Positions 8,724 through 17,721 of a stretch of 27,632 nucleotides of DNA are shown one piece after another (position 1 is the first letter of the stretch; every line of letters begins with the position of its first letter). The DNA is from an uncultured Eubacteriales bacterium (lineage in GTDB: Bacteria; Bacillota; Clostridia; Christensenellales; Borkfalkiaceae): contig UQTB01000026.1 in assembly GCA_900543915.1 (NCBI GenBank), forward strand, positions 1 to 27,632. Direction: 5' to 3'. The notes under the pieces were generated by a model, which was not told where the DNA came from, searched no databases, and saw only the letters and a list, made by a program, of their open reading frames with translations. A program made the translations under genes and the position numbers.

Positions 8724-10412
8724 TCACTGCGCTTTCAGCGCGCCGTAAAGCGCAGTCACGCCGTCCGCGACGGTCTTGAGCGCGCCCTCTTCAAACGGAG
8801 AGGGAACGCCCGCTTCCCGGACCAGTTCGGAGAAGCGCTCCGTCCCGCCCTTGCGGCAGAACGCGCAGTATTTTTCAAACGCCCCGTCATAATCTTTGCG
8901 GGAGGCGAGCAAAAACCCGAGCGCGACCGTCTGCGCCAGGCAGTAGTCGATATAGTAGAACGGCGACTCGTAAATGTGCATCTGATACTGCCAGCGCGTG
9001 CCCTCTTCCAGATAGGGAATGCCCTTCGTCGTGAGATAGGGGCGGTATTTTGCCTCCAGCCGATTCCACGTTTCCTTGCGTTCTGCGGGCGTAAGCGACG
9101 GATTGTCGTATACGATATGCTGGAACTCGTCCACCATACAGCCGTAGGGAATGAAGGTGAAGGAATCCAGAAGGTGCTTTAACTTGTACTTTTCGGCGTC
9201 GTCGAAGAAGAGGTCCATGTACTTCCAGCAAAAGAACTCCATGCTCATGGAATGGCACTCCGCCGTCTCCATGCCGCCCACCTGCAACTCCCAGTCTCCG
9301 GACTGAAACTGCATATCCATGGCGAAGCCGTGGCCGAATTCGTGCGTGACGACGTCCACGTCGCCGCTCGACCCGTTGAAGTTCGCCAGAATAAAGATCT
9401 GCTCGTATTTGGTGAATTCCGTGCAGTAGCCGCCGCCCCACTTGCCGTCGCGGGAGAGCACGTCGAACGCGCCCGCCGCCAGCATCTTATCCATGAATTT
9501 CCCCGTTTCGGGGCTCATTTTGCGGTACATCTCGCGCCCCGCTTCCAGAATGCCCTCCGCGGAGAGCTTGGGTTCGGGCTGTCCGCCGCCGAAATAGACG
9601 GCGTCGTCATACAGCATCACGCTTTCCCAGCCGAGCGCACGCGCGACTTCTTCTTTGATCCGCTTCGCCGCGGGAACGATATCCGCGAGCACATTGTCAC
9701 GGAAAGTCTCCACCATTTCGCGGTCATAGTCGATCCGCCCCATGCGATAGTAGCCGAGCGCGGTATAGCTTCTGAGGCCCAGCTTCTTCGCCTGGCGGTC
9801 GCGCACCCTGACGAGCTGATCGTACAGATCGTCCAGCTCTGTGGCGTGTTCCGCCATGCCCCGCCCGAGCGCCTCCGCCGCGGCCCTGCGCACCGCGCGG
9901 TCGTCCGCCTGCATCTTGCCGCGGATGATGGGCATGGGTACTTTTTTCCCCTCCCAGTCGAACTGCATCTGACTCATCAGCGCGGAATACGCCGTGACAA
10001 GGCGGCTCTCCTCCTGTTCGTCGGCGATGATTTCGGGGCTGTGGGCTTTCCGCGCCAGCTCGTAATTCGCAAAGACCAGCAGATTGATGAAGGCTTCCGC
10101 CTCTTTCCGGTAGGGAGAGTCGAGGAGCGCGTTGGTAAACTGCAGATACGCGTCCTGCATCAGCGGCCCGACCTCGTCGTAATAATCCATTTCGGCCTTG
10201 TAGAACGCGTCCCGCGTATCCTGCGTATAGCGCGCGTTGCACAGCGAAGCCGCCGTATAAAAATCCACCATCGCGGGCTTGACCATTTTTTCGCGGATCT
10301 CCGCCAGGTCCTTTCCGCTCTTCGCCCCTCTGACGGCGTCCACCGCCGCCGCAATTTTCTCTTTCGTCTCCTCGAGCGTCACGCGCTCGTACCTGATTTC
10401 ATTTACTTTCAT
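8724..10412 (-). CDS. pepF: M3 family oligoendopeptidase (PepF type)
   Basis: This cytoplasmic zinc endopeptidase cleaves short peptides. The 562-residue protein carries the zinc motif HEFGH at 357-361 and the third ligand within METAECHSMSMEFF (Glu385), followed by the YIDYCLAQTVALGF segment typical of the family. The start MKVNEIRYER is chosen because AAGGAG lies 6 nt upstream; a longer in-frame version would run into mnmE. It begins 10 bp after the mnmE stop, so it is likely co-transcribed with mnmE, and ends at a bidirectional terminator. Subtype assignment to PepF rather than another M3 clade is by overall similarity. Confidence 0.93.
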   Translation of the reverse strand: MKVNEIRYERVTLEETKEKIAAAVDAVRGAKSGKDLAEIREKMVKPAMVDFYTAASLCNARYTQDTRDAFYKAEMDYYDEVGPLMQDAYLQFTNALLDSPYRKEAEAFINLLVFANYELARKAHSPEIIADEQEESRLVTAYSALMSQMQFDWEGKKVPMPIIRGKMQADDRAVRRAAAEALGRGMAEHATELDDLYDQLVRVRDRQAKKLGLRSYTALGYYRMGRIDYDREMVETFRDNVLADIVPAAKRIKEEVARALGWESVMLYDDAVYFGGGQPEPKLSAEGILEAGREMYRKMSPETGKFMDKMLAAGAFDVLSRDGKWGGGYCTEFTKYEQIFILANFNGSSGDVDVVTHEFGHGFAMDMQFQSGDWELQVGGMETAECHSMSMEFFCWKYMDLFFDDAEKYKLKHLLDSFTFIPYGCMVDEFQHIVYDNPSLTPAERKETWNRLEAKYRPYLTTKGIPYLEEGTRWQYQMHIYESPFYYIDYCLAQTVALGFLLASRKDYDGAFEKYCAFCRKGGTERFSELVREAGVPSPFEEGALKTVADGVTALYGALKAQ

Positions 10413-10422
10413 GCCGTCTCCT

Positions 10423-11766
10423 TTACTTCCCCACGCAAAATTTGGAGAAGATTTCGTCAATGATATGTTCGCCCGCGGTCTTGCCCGAAATTTCACCCAG
10501 CGTTTCCCAGCCGGCGCGGAGATCCACCGCGATGAGATCGAGGGGAACGCTCCCCGCCTGATCCCTTGCCGCCGTCAATTTTTCCAGCGCGCGCTTCAAC
10601 GCCGCGTAGTGCCGCTCTTCGGTGAGGAAATCGCCGTTGAGATCGATCCGATCGCCCAAAGCGCGCCGATAGAGAAGCTCTTTCAGCCGCCCGATGTTTT
10701 CACCCGTCGCCGCGGAGACCATCAGGTCGATCTCCTTCAGCTTCACCAGCCCCGAGAGGTCTGATTTATTATACACGACAATGCGGTTTTTATCCGCAAT
10801 TTCGCCGAAGATCTGCCGGTCCTCCTCCGTCAGCGGCCTGGAACCGTCCAGCACGAACAGCACGAGATCGCTCTCCTCCAGCGCCCGCCTGGCGCGCGCG
10901 ATGCCCACGCTCTCCACCTCGTTTTCCGTCTCGCGGATGCCCGCGGTGTCCGAAAGGAGAAAGCGCACGCCCTCGATCTCCATCGTGCCCTCCACCACGT
11001 CCCGCGTGGTGCCCGCCACGGAGGAGACGATCGCCTTGTCGTAATTCAAAAGCCGATTTAACAGAGAGCTCTTGCCCGTATTCGGGCGGCCTACGATCGC
11101 CACCTTCACGCCGTTTTTCAGCGAGCGCCCCGTGCGGTACGTGGCGATGAGCGCCTCGATCTCCGCACAGAGCGAAGAGAGCTTTTCCCTTACGGCGCCG
11201 AGCGCGGCGTCCTCCAGGTCCTCTTCGGGAAAGTCGATGTTCGCGTCGATCTGCGCCAGCACGTAAGTGAGCGCGTCCTGCATCTTCTCCACCCGGTTTT
11301 TCAGCCCCTCGCGGTAGAGATAGTACCCGGCTTTCACCTCTCCCTCGCTCTCGCTGCCGATCATGTCGATCAGCCCTTCCGCGGACGAAAGGGAGAGTTT
11401 TCCGTTTAAGAAGGCGCGCCTGGTGAACTCGCCGTTCGCAGCGGGGCGGCACCCCAGCGCGAGCGCGCGGCGCAGAATCCCCTGCGCGATCGCGACGCCG
11501 CCGTGACAGTGAAACTCCACCATGTTTTCCCCGGTATAGCTCTTGGGCGCGGCAAACCGGACGCACATGCCGAAATCCCTGAAGCTCCCCGCGTCGATCT
11601 CCCCCGTGTACATGCGATAGGGGACAAAATCTCTGACCTTCGTCCTTCCCGCCGGAAAAAACATCTGTTCCGCGACCGAAAGGGGCGATTCTCCGCTGAT
11701 TCTGATGACGGCGACGCCTCCCGCCCCCAGGGGCGTGGAGATCGCCGCGATATTCTCGTAAAGCAT
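10423..11766 (-). CDS. mnmE: tRNA uridine-5-carboxymethylaminomethyl modification GTPase MnmE
   Basis: MnmE acts with MnmG to modify U34 of tRNAs reading split codon boxes. The 447-residue protein has the N-terminal tetrahydrofolate-binding domain (IAAISTPLGAGGVAVIRISG), a helical domain and an inserted GTPase. In the GTPase, G1 is GRPNTGKSS (226-234), G2 has TT at 253-254, G3 is DTAG (273-276) and G4 is NKSD (333-336). The C-terminus ends FCVGK, the conserved catalytic Cys motif. The ATG is the only available start because an in-frame stop lies four codons upstream. The -10 box ends just 6 nt before this ATG, so the mRNA appears leaderless. It heads an operon with pepF. Confidence 0.97.
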   Translation of the reverse strand: MLYENIAAISTPLGAGGVAVIRISGESPLSVAEQMFFPAGRTKVRDFVPYRMYTGEIDAGSFRDFGMCVRFAAPKSYTGENMVEFHCHGGVAIAQGILRRALALGCRPAANGEFTRRAFLNGKLSLSSAEGLIDMIGSESEGEVKAGYYLYREGLKNRVEKMQDALTYVLAQIDANIDFPEEDLEDAALGAVREKLSSLCAEIEALIATYRTGRSLKNGVKVAIVGRPNTGKSSLLNRLLNYDKAIVSSVAGTTRDVVEGTMEIEGVRFLLSDTAGIRETENEVESVGIARARRALEESDLVLFVLDGSRPLTEEDRQIFGEIADKNRIVVYNKSDLSGLVKLKEIDLMVSAATGENIGRLKELLYRRALGDRIDLNGDFLTEERHYAALKRALEKLTAARDQAGSVPLDLIAVDLRAGWETLGEISGKTAGEHIIDEIFSKFCVGK

Positions 11767-11772
11767 AAATTT

Positions 11773-11801
11773 ATTTTACCACTTCGGCAAAAAAAACGCA
11801 A
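11773..11801 (-). promoter_or_regulatory. Promoter of mnmE-pepF
   Basis: TTGCGT (11796-11801), a 17-bp T-rich spacer and TAAAAT (11773-11778) preceded by TG lie directly before mnmE. The predicted start of transcription coincides with the ATG within a base or two. Confidence 0.65.
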
Positions 11802-11834
11802 AGAAAAAGAGGAGGTTTTGCAGCTTCCTCCTCT
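11797..11834 (-). terminator. Terminator of the downstream-facing membrane protein gene
   Basis: An 8-bp stem (AGAGGAGG at 11808-11815 with CCTCCTCT at 11827-11834) is followed on the minus strand by TTTTCTTT, just after the stop at 11841. Its T-tract abuts the mnmE -35 region. Confidence 0.8.
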
Positions 11835-11840
11835 GTTCGG

Positions 11841-12665
11841 CTAATTTTCGCCCTGATTCTCCCCTTCTCCCTCGGTCGGCTTCAGGTCGGAAAACGGATC
11901 GCCCGGATCGTAATCCCCCTTCTGCGCGTATTCGCGGTAGGGATCGTCCGGCGGCGTCTGTGCGTAGGGGTTGACCCCGCCGTAGTACGTGCGGCGGTAT
12001 TTGTTCTGCATGTACTCTTTATAATCGACCGGATCTTTTTTCCGCACGAGAAACACCATCAGTCCGGTGATATCCAGCAGAACGGAAAGGAGCGTATAGA
12101 CCCAGAACGTCTCCGGGACCAGCCGCTTGAAGAAATCGAGATAAAGCGAGATGGAGAAGAACAGCGCGATGAGCGCAACAAAGGACGAGATCATCGAGAG
12201 CACGCTCGCGGCGGACGCGTAGGGTATCAGAAGTTCGCCGCCCGTCGCCGTGACGGGGACGGGAAGACTGCCGAACCCGCCCGCAGACATCAGATAGACG
12301 TGTTCTCCCGCGAAAAAGGCGCCGAGCGTGTCCGCATAGTACAGGCCGACCGCCGTCCCCATGAGCGCGAAATCGAGAAATTCCAGCAACATCACCCAGA
12401 CGCCCATGTTTTTGACCTTCAGCCCGAACAGGTTGGCCTGCCCGGAGATCTTCCCCATGACATAGCGGTTGACGAAGGGAATCCAGGCGAGCCACGCCGT
12501 CTTGATCCCCTGGCGCCTGCCGATGGAAGTGAGCCCGACCGCCCACATCACGTGGAAGGCGAGCATCACCGCCAGAACCGCGGCGAAGATCCCGTATACT
12601 GCCCCGGCAGACATTTCCAGCCCGATATACTGCCCAAGTGAATCTTGTCCGATAAAAATTGTCAT
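11841..12665 (-). CDS. Multi-pass membrane protein with Pro/Glu-rich tail, function unknown
   Basis: The 274-residue product has about five hydrophobic segments between residues 20 and 210. One hydrophilic loop (GLTSIGRRQGIKTAWLAWIP) resembles small membrane proteins of unknown function with a conserved W-IP motif. The last 60 residues are polar, with Tyr, Pro, Asp and Glu (QTPPDDPYREY, KPTEGEGENQGEN), and probably cytoplasmic. The start MTIFIGQDSL has GGAGG 4-5 nt upstream. It sits alone between the proS and mnmE operons with its own -10 box (TATAAT) and terminator. I do not recognise the family and no role is inferred. Confidence 0.75.
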   Translation of the reverse strand: MTIFIGQDSLGQYIGLEMSAGAVYGIFAAVLAVMLAFHVMWAVGLTSIGRRQGIKTAWLAWIPFVNRYVMGKISGQANLFGLKVKNMGVWVMLLEFLDFALMGTAVGLYYADTLGAFFAGEHVYLMSAGGFGSLPVPVTATGGELLIPYASAASVLSMISSFVALIALFFSISLYLDFFKRLVPETFWVYTLLSVLLDITGLMVFLVRKKDPVDYKEYMQNKYRRTYYGGVNPYAQTPPDDPYREYAQKGDYDPGDPFSDLKPTEGEGENQGEN

Positions 12666-12678
12666 TTTGCCTCCGACG

Positions 12679-12714
12679 ACGGATCTGTTCCGTCCTCATC
12701 ATTATAATACGCCA
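12679..12714 (-). promoter_or_regulatory. -10 element and leader hairpin of the membrane protein gene
   Basis: On the minus strand a consensus TATAAT (about 12701-12706) precedes the gene; no good -35 box is seen at 17 bp. The leader includes a 6-bp hairpin (GACGGA/TCCGTC) just before the ribosome site. Confidence 0.45.
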
Positions 12715-12748
12715 AGATTGAAAAAGAATTAAAAGCCCCGCAAAAAAA

Positions 12749-14179
12749 TCAGTATGCCCGCGCAAAATAGACGGTGTGCTCCGCGGGTTTTCCGCAGACC
12801 GCGCAGACGGTATCCACTTGTTCGCCCTCCGCGATCACGCGGGCGGATGCCGCCGTCTCCTCCTTGATCTTGTCCTCGCAGGCGCGGCAGCCGCACCATG
12901 CGGCCTTCACAAAGTGCCCTCTCTCCACGCCGTCCAGAATCTCCGCCACCGAGTGCGCCTCCGAGACCCTGCTGTCGCGCAGCGCCCTGGATTTTTCCAG
13001 CATGTTTTTCTGAATGGCCTTCAACAGATCCGCGACGGTATCCGCGAGGCCTTCCAGCGGGACGAACGCCTTTTCGTGCGTGTCCCTGCGCACGACGACC
13101 GCCTGGCTGTTCTCGATGTCCCGCGGGCCGATCTCGATGCGGACGGGCACGCCCTTCATTTCCCATTCGTTGAACTTCCAGCCGGGGCTCATCTCTCTGA
13201 GATCGGTCTCCGCGCGCACGTCGGCAGCAATCAGCTGCGCCGCTATCTCCTTCGCCTTCTCCGTCACGCCCTCTTTGTGCGCGGCGACGGGCACGACGAT
13301 CGCCTGGACGGGCGCCACCATAGGGGGAAGCACCAGACCGCGCTCGTCCCCGTGCGCCATGATCAGCGCGCCGATCATGCGGGTGGAAGTGCCCCACGAA
13401 GTGGAGTACCCGTATTTCAGGACGCCGTCCTTATCCAGAAACTTCATATCGAACGACTTGGCGAAATTCTGTCCCAGATAGTGGGAAGTGCCCGCCTGCA
13501 AAGATTTTCCGTCCAGCATCATCGCCTCCATGCCGTACGTGGCGACCGCGCCCGCGAACTTTTCCTTTTCGGTCTTTCTCCCGGTGAATACGGGGATCGC
13601 CAGCACCTCTTCCGCGAACGCCTTGTAGACGTTCAGCATGCGGATGGTCTCCTCCATCGCCTCTTCCTCGGTGGCATGAACGGTGTGCCCTTCCTGCCAC
13701 AAAAACTCGCTCGTGCGCAAAAAGGGGCGCGTGGTCTTCTCCCAGCGGACGACGTTCGCCCACTGATTGATCAGGATGGGAAGATCGCGGTAGCTCTTCA
13801 TCCACTTGGAATACATTTCACAGATGATCGTCTCGGACGTGGGGCGCACGATCAGCGGCTCGTCCAGCTTTTTGCCGCCCGCATGCGTGACGACGGCGAC
13901 TTCGGGCGCGAACCCCTCCACGTGCTCCGCCTCCCGCTTCAGATAGCTCTCGGGAATCAGCATGGGGAAATAGGCGTTTTTGACGCCCTCCGCCCGAAAG
14001 CGCTTATCCATCTCTCTCTGTATATTCTCCCAGATCCCATAGGCGTACGGGCGAATGACCATCGTTCCCTTGACGGGGCCGTAGTCGACAAGCTCGGTCT
14101 TGATGACGACGTCCGTATACCATTGGGGAAAATCCGCGGTGATATCCGCGATCTCTCTGACAAACTGTTTCTGTTCCAT
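12749..14179 (-). CDS. proS: Prolyl-tRNA synthetase, archaeal/eukaryote type
   Basis: This class II synthetase charges tRNA-Pro. The 476-residue protein lacks the large editing insertion of the common bacterial form and belongs to the shorter archaeal/eukaryote-like type. Motif 2 is seen as FLRTSEFLWQEGHTVHA and motif 3 as GTSTRMIGALIMAHGDERG. After the anticodon-binding domain there is a C-terminal zinc-type module with CGCRACE and CAVCGK. The chain ends in a tyrosine (YFARAY), as known for Thermus ProRS, where the terminal Tyr approaches the active site. GGAG lies 8 nt before the ATG. A strong promoter lies upstream, divergent from tkt. No T-box leader is present. Confidence 0.95.
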   Translation of the reverse strand: MEQKQFVREIADITADFPQWYTDVVIKTELVDYGPVKGTMVIRPYAYGIWENIQREMDKRFRAEGVKNAYFPMLIPESYLKREAEHVEGFAPEVAVVTHAGGKKLDEPLIVRPTSETIICEMYSKWMKSYRDLPILINQWANVVRWEKTTRPFLRTSEFLWQEGHTVHATEEEAMEETIRMLNVYKAFAEEVLAIPVFTGRKTEKEKFAGAVATYGMEAMMLDGKSLQAGTSHYLGQNFAKSFDMKFLDKDGVLKYGYSTSWGTSTRMIGALIMAHGDERGLVLPPMVAPVQAIVVPVAAHKEGVTEKAKEIAAQLIAADVRAETDLREMSPGWKFNEWEMKGVPVRIEIGPRDIENSQAVVVRRDTHEKAFVPLEGLADTVADLLKAIQKNMLEKSRALRDSRVSEAHSVAEILDGVERGHFVKAAWCGCRACEDKIKEETAASARVIAEGEQVDTVCAVCGKPAEHTVYFARAY

Positions 14180-14209
14180 AGCGATATCTCCAATTACAAG
14201 TTGAATTAA

Positions 14210-14238
14210 AGTATATCATACTTCGGTAAAGTTTTCAA
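14210..14238 (-). promoter_or_regulatory. Promoter of proS
   Basis: TTGAAA (14233-14238), a 17-bp spacer and TATACT (14210-14215) preceded by TG. The leader is only about 25 nt, leaving no room for a T-box. Confidence 0.8.
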
Positions 14239-14277
14239 GAATTTTCACTCTTTTTCGGGGGCGCAGAGGCAAATAAC

Positions 14278-14330
14278 TTGATTAAAATCCGAAATTATAT
14301 TACAATAAGAACAGAAATTACTTTAAGGAG
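14278..14330 (+). promoter_or_regulatory. Promoter and ribosome site of the transketolase gene
   Basis: TTGATT (14278-14283), a 17-bp spacer and TACAAT (14301-14306), then AAGGAG (14325-14330) 8 nt before the ATG. The promoter is divergent from that of proS. Confidence 0.75.
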
Positions 14331-14338
14331 CGCTATTT

Positions 14339-16309
14339 ATGAATCTCCGTCAGAAAACGGTGGACGCGGTCAGGATCCTCTCCGCAGAAGCCATCCAGCG
14401 GGCGAACTCCGGGCACCCGGGGCTTCCCCTCGGTTCCGCGCCCATCGGCGTCACGCTGTTTTACGATTTTTTGAAGTTCAGCCCTGAAAATCCCCGTTTT
14501 GAAAACAGGGACCGCTTTATTCTCTCGGCGGGGCACGGTTCCATGCTGAACTACGCCCTCCTCTATCTCTTCGGGTACGACCTTACGAAGGAAGATCTGA
14601 TGAACTTCCGCCAATTCGGCTCCAAAACGCCCGGCCACCCCGAATACGGCCAGACGCCGGGGATCGAAACCACCACCGGGCCGCTCGGGCAGGGAATCGC
14701 AAACGCCGTCGGCATGGCGATCGCGGAGAGCTATCTCGCCGCGCGCTTCAACCGCGAAAACTTCCCCGTCGTCGACCACTACACTTACGCGCTCGTGGGT
14801 GACGGATGCCTGCAGGAAGGCATCGAAAACGAGGCGGCCTCCCTCGCGGGCACGCTGAAGCTGGGAAAGCTCATCGTCTTTTACGACGACAACGACATCA
14901 CCATCGAGGGCAATACCGATATCGCCTTCCGCGAAGACGTGGGCAAGCGCCACGAGGCGCTGGGCTGGCAGGTCATCAAAGTGGCGGACGCGAACGACCT
15001 GAACGCCCTCCGCAGAGCGGTGAAACGGGCGAAGGCGGAACCCGAAAAGCCCTCGCTGATCATCTGCAAATCGGTCATCGGCTACGGATCCCCGCTCGCA
15101 GGCAGCGAAAGCTGCCACGGCGCGCCCCTCGGCGCGGACAATCTGCAAAAGACCAAGGACTATTTCGGCTGGACGGAGGCGCCCTTCGAGATCCCCGCCG
15201 AACTGCTCGCAGTCAGGCGCAGCGCCGTCCGCCGCGGCAGACAGGCGGAGCGAAGCTACGCGGCGCTCCTGGACGCGTACCGGGCGCAGTATCCCGCGCT
15301 GTATGAGGAATTCCGCGCGTTTATGGAAAACAGAAAGCCGGATTTCGCGGCGCACCCCGAGCTTTGGGCGTTCGACAAGGCGGACGCGACGCGCGGCACG
15401 AGCAGCACCGTCTTGAACCGCCTGGCAAAACTCATCCCCAACCTGATCGGCGGCTCCGCCGACCTCGGTCCCTCCAACAAATCCCGCATGAAGGAGCGCG
15501 GGGATTTTCTCCCCGAGGACAGGACGGGCTCCAACCTCCACTTCGGAATCCGCGAACACGCCATGGCGGCGATCGCAAACGGCATCTGCCTGCACGGCGG
15601 GCTGACCGTTTACTGCGCCACCTTCTTCGTGTTCTCCGATTATATGAAGAACGCCATGCGCCTTTCCGCGCTGATGAATCTTCCCGTAATTTACATTTTG
15701 ACGCACGATTCCATCGGCGTGGGAGAGGACGGCCCCACGCACGAGCCGGTCGAACAGCTCGTGGGGTTGCGCAGCATCCCCAACATGAAGGTTTACCGCC
15801 CCTGCGACGGCAGGGAAACCGCCGCGGCGTGGATCTCCGCGCTGACAGGGACTTCCCCCACCGCGCTGGTGCTCTCCCGCCAGACGCTCCCCATGTTTGA
15901 AAATACGGGCGAAGGGGCGCTGAAAGGCGGCTATATCCTCTCCGATTCGGAGAAAAAGACGCCGGACGTCATTCTGATCGCGAGCGGCTCCGAGGTACAG
16001 CTCTGCATGGAGGCGCAGAAAAATCTGAAAGCGGATCACATCGACGCGCGCGTCGTATCAATGCCCTGCATCGAGGAATTCGAGAAGCAGAGCGCCGCTT
16101 ACAGGGAGAGCGTTCTTCCCTCCGCCGTGCGCGCCCGCGTCTGCGTGGAAGCGGGCTCCCCTTACAGCTGGTACCGCTACGCGGGACTGGACGGCGAGAT
16201 CGTCGGCATGACGACGTTCGGCGCGAGCGCCCCTGCCGAACAGCTCTTTTCCCACTTCGGCTTTACGGCGGAAAACGTCACGGCTGCCGCAAGGCGGGTT
16301 CTGAAATAA
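14339..16309 (+). CDS. tkt: Transketolase
   Basis: This thiamine-diphosphate enzyme transfers two-carbon units in the non-oxidative pentose phosphate pathway. The 656-residue, full-length protein begins with the conserved IQRANSGHPGLPLG segment. It has the thiamine-diphosphate/metal motif starting GDGCLQEG at 154-161 and continuing to NDITIEG. The catalytic-Glu region is HFGIREHAMAAIANG, followed by THDSIGVGEDGPTHEP. It is monocistronic, with its own promoter and a strong downstream terminator. The isomerase at 18,468 may supply a related pathway step but is not in the same unit. Confidence 0.96.
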   Translation: MNLRQKTVDAVRILSAEAIQRANSGHPGLPLGSAPIGVTLFYDFLKFSPENPRFENRDRFILSAGHGSMLNYALLYLFGYDLTKEDLMNFRQFGSKTPGHPEYGQTPGIETTTGPLGQGIANAVGMAIAESYLAARFNRENFPVVDHYTYALVGDGCLQEGIENEAASLAGTLKLGKLIVFYDDNDITIEGNTDIAFREDVGKRHEALGWQVIKVADANDLNALRRAVKRAKAEPEKPSLIICKSVIGYGSPLAGSESCHGAPLGADNLQKTKDYFGWTEAPFEIPAELLAVRRSAVRRGRQAERSYAALLDAYRAQYPALYEEFRAFMENRKPDFAAHPELWAFDKADATRGTSSTVLNRLAKLIPNLIGGSADLGPSNKSRMKERGDFLPEDRTGSNLHFGIREHAMAAIANGICLHGGLTVYCATFFVFSDYMKNAMRLSALMNLPVIYILTHDSIGVGEDGPTHEPVEQLVGLRSIPNMKVYRPCDGRETAAAWISALTGTSPTALVLSRQTLPMFENTGEGALKGGYILSDSEKKTPDVILIASGSEVQLCMEAQKNLKADHIDARVVSMPCIEEFEKQSAAYRESVLPSAVRARVCVEAGSPYSWYRYAGLDGEIVGMTTFGASAPAEQLFSHFGFTAENVTAAARRVLK

Positions 16310-16314
16310 AAATC

Positions 16315-16347
16315 AACGCCCCCGAAATCTTTTCGGGGGCGTTTTTT
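16315..16347 (+). terminator. Terminator of tkt
   Basis: A perfect 12-bp stem (AACGCCCCCGAA at 16315-16326 with 16332-16343) is followed by TTTT, 6 bp after the stop. Confidence 0.92.
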
Positions 16348-16356
16348 ATCCCTTCT

Positions 16357-16391
16357 GAAAATGAAACGGCGCGGACGAAACGCCCGCGCCG
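16357..16391 (-). terminator. Terminator of the secreted hydrolase gene
   Basis: An 8-bp GC stem (CGGCGCGG at 16367-16374 with CCGCGCCG at 16384-16391) is followed on the minus strand by TTTCATTTT. Confidence 0.75.
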
Positions 16392-16408
16392 CTTAAATTC
16401 ACCGCTCC

Positions 16409-17668
16409 CTATTGAAACGCAGAAACTTCTCCCGCGAAGAAGAGATCGGTGCTCGCGACGGGAGAGCTGTAATCCTCGTCATAGCCGATGACCAGGGCGG
16501 CGACTGCGCCCTCCGGCACCGCGACGGCATTCTGCCCCGCCGTCAGTTCGATCTGCTTTCGCTCCCATTTCCATGCGTGCGAATCCCGTTCGGTCGAAAG
16601 GGTATAGACGAGCAGCGCGCCGTCGATTTCCCCTTCCAGCGAGAGCGCGATTTCGCCCCCGTCAAAGGACGCCGACAGAAAATTGACCGGAAGCGCGGTA
16701 TCGTTCAGGATATGCTCGAAAAAAAGCCCCACCGCAGGCGTCTGCTCATAATAATGCCCGTGTTCCAGCGAAGGCGCATAAGCGTAAAATACCTTCCCGG
16801 GGATCAGCTCGGTGCTCTTTTTGTGCGAGACGGAGGAAAACGCGTGGTCGGTCAGCCCGGAGACGAAGAGCATCGGGCGGGTGCTGTACGGCAGGTACGC
16901 GGTAGGATCGTAGACGGCGCGCCACGCCGCGCGGGCGGTCTCGCTCAGTCCGCTCAGCCCGGCGGTGTTCAGCCCCCACGAATCCGTATCCATGCTGCCG
17001 CAGCCGTATACGGGCGCAAACCCGCAGAACCGCTTATCCAGCCCGGACAAAATACACGTCAGATAGCCGCCCCAGCTGATCCCGGTCGCAACCGTTTTAC
17101 CGCTGTCGACGTAAGAGAGCGAGCGCAGATAATTGTGCGCGAGGATCGCATTGCAGATATTCATATACGTCCAGGATCTGGAAAAAGCCGCTTCGTCCGT
17201 TCCGCAGCCGACAGAGCCCCAGCTCCCGTCACAGTAGAATTCCCTGTTCGGGACGAGATTCAGCGATGCGTCAAACATCTGCCCGCCGACGTCCAGCGCC
17301 AGCGCGACGTAGCCGCACCCGTTCCAGAACTTCACCCAGTCGGCAAAGGCGTTGCCGCCGCCCCCGTGCAGCAAAAGCACGGCGGGCCAGCCTGTCGACG
17401 GCGCGGTTCCCTGCGGTTTTCCCACCCAAAAAAACGCCCGATTGACGCGCGTATCGGCATAGGGCATCCCTTCGAGGAGAAATCCCTCGACCCCGTCCGT
17501 CTCGGCGACCTTTTCCACGGTTACTGTTTTTTCCTGCAGCAAATCAACGTCAAACATCCCGTTCATCTCCCGATCCGGCACCGTATAATCGTACTTGCGC
17601 TGCGGCTCGCCGCACGCGGACGAAAAAAACACGACGGCGCACAGCAAAGCACATAACAGTTTTTTCAT
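16409..17668 (-). CDS. Secreted alpha/beta hydrolase (acetyl-esterase-like), probable lipoprotein
   Basis: The 419-residue protein has an N-terminal signal peptide ending FFSSACG; Cys19 suggests a lipoprotein, although the lipobox is not ideal. The core is an alpha/beta hydrolase. The oxyanion region is LLLHGGGGNAFADW, the nucleophile elbow is GISWGGY (Ser198), the probable acid is Asp274 in SGLTDHAF, and the probable base is His303 or His305 in LEHGHYY. About 100 C-terminal residues form a separate beta-rich region of unknown role. The family is nearest to acetyl-xylan-esterase/dienelactone-hydrolase-like proteins, so de-esterification of polysaccharide is plausible but unproven. It has a near-consensus promoter and its own terminator. 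Confidence 0.82.
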   Translation of the reverse strand: MKKLLCALLCAVVFFSSACGEPQRKYDYTVPDREMNGMFDVDLLQEKTVTVEKVAETDGVEGFLLEGMPYADTRVNRAFFWVGKPQGTAPSTGWPAVLLLHGGGGNAFADWVKFWNGCGYVALALDVGGQMFDASLNLVPNREFYCDGSWGSVGCGTDEAAFSRSWTYMNICNAILAHNYLRSLSYVDSGKTVATGISWGGYLTCILSGLDKRFCGFAPVYGCGSMDTDSWGLNTAGLSGLSETARAAWRAVYDPTAYLPYSTRPMLFVSGLTDHAFSSVSHKKSTELIPGKVFYAYAPSLEHGHYYEQTPAVGLFFEHILNDTALPVNFLSASFDGGEIALSLEGEIDGALLVYTLSTERDSHAWKWERKQIELTAGQNAVAVPEGAVAALVIGYDEDYSSPVASTDLFFAGEVSAFQ

Positions 17669-17692
17669 CTTTTTTCCCTCTTCTTTTTTTCT

Positions 17693-17721
17693 AATATAAC
17701 ACAGTTTTTTCCGCTTGTCAA
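17693..17721 (-). promoter_or_regulatory. Promoter of the secreted hydrolase gene
   Basis: Consensus TTGACA (17716-17721), a 17-bp spacer and TATATT (17693-17698) on the minus strand, 24 bp before the ATG. Confidence 0.82.

Noticed and set aside
12776..14209. 477-codon plus-strand frame opposite proS
   Set aside because: It mirrors proS almost exactly and has no ribosome site; the real product has all class II synthetase motifs.
14180..14338. T-box or other amino-acid riboswitch upstream of proS
   Set aside because: The mapped promoter leaves a leader of only about 25 nt, with no specifier stem or antiterminator.
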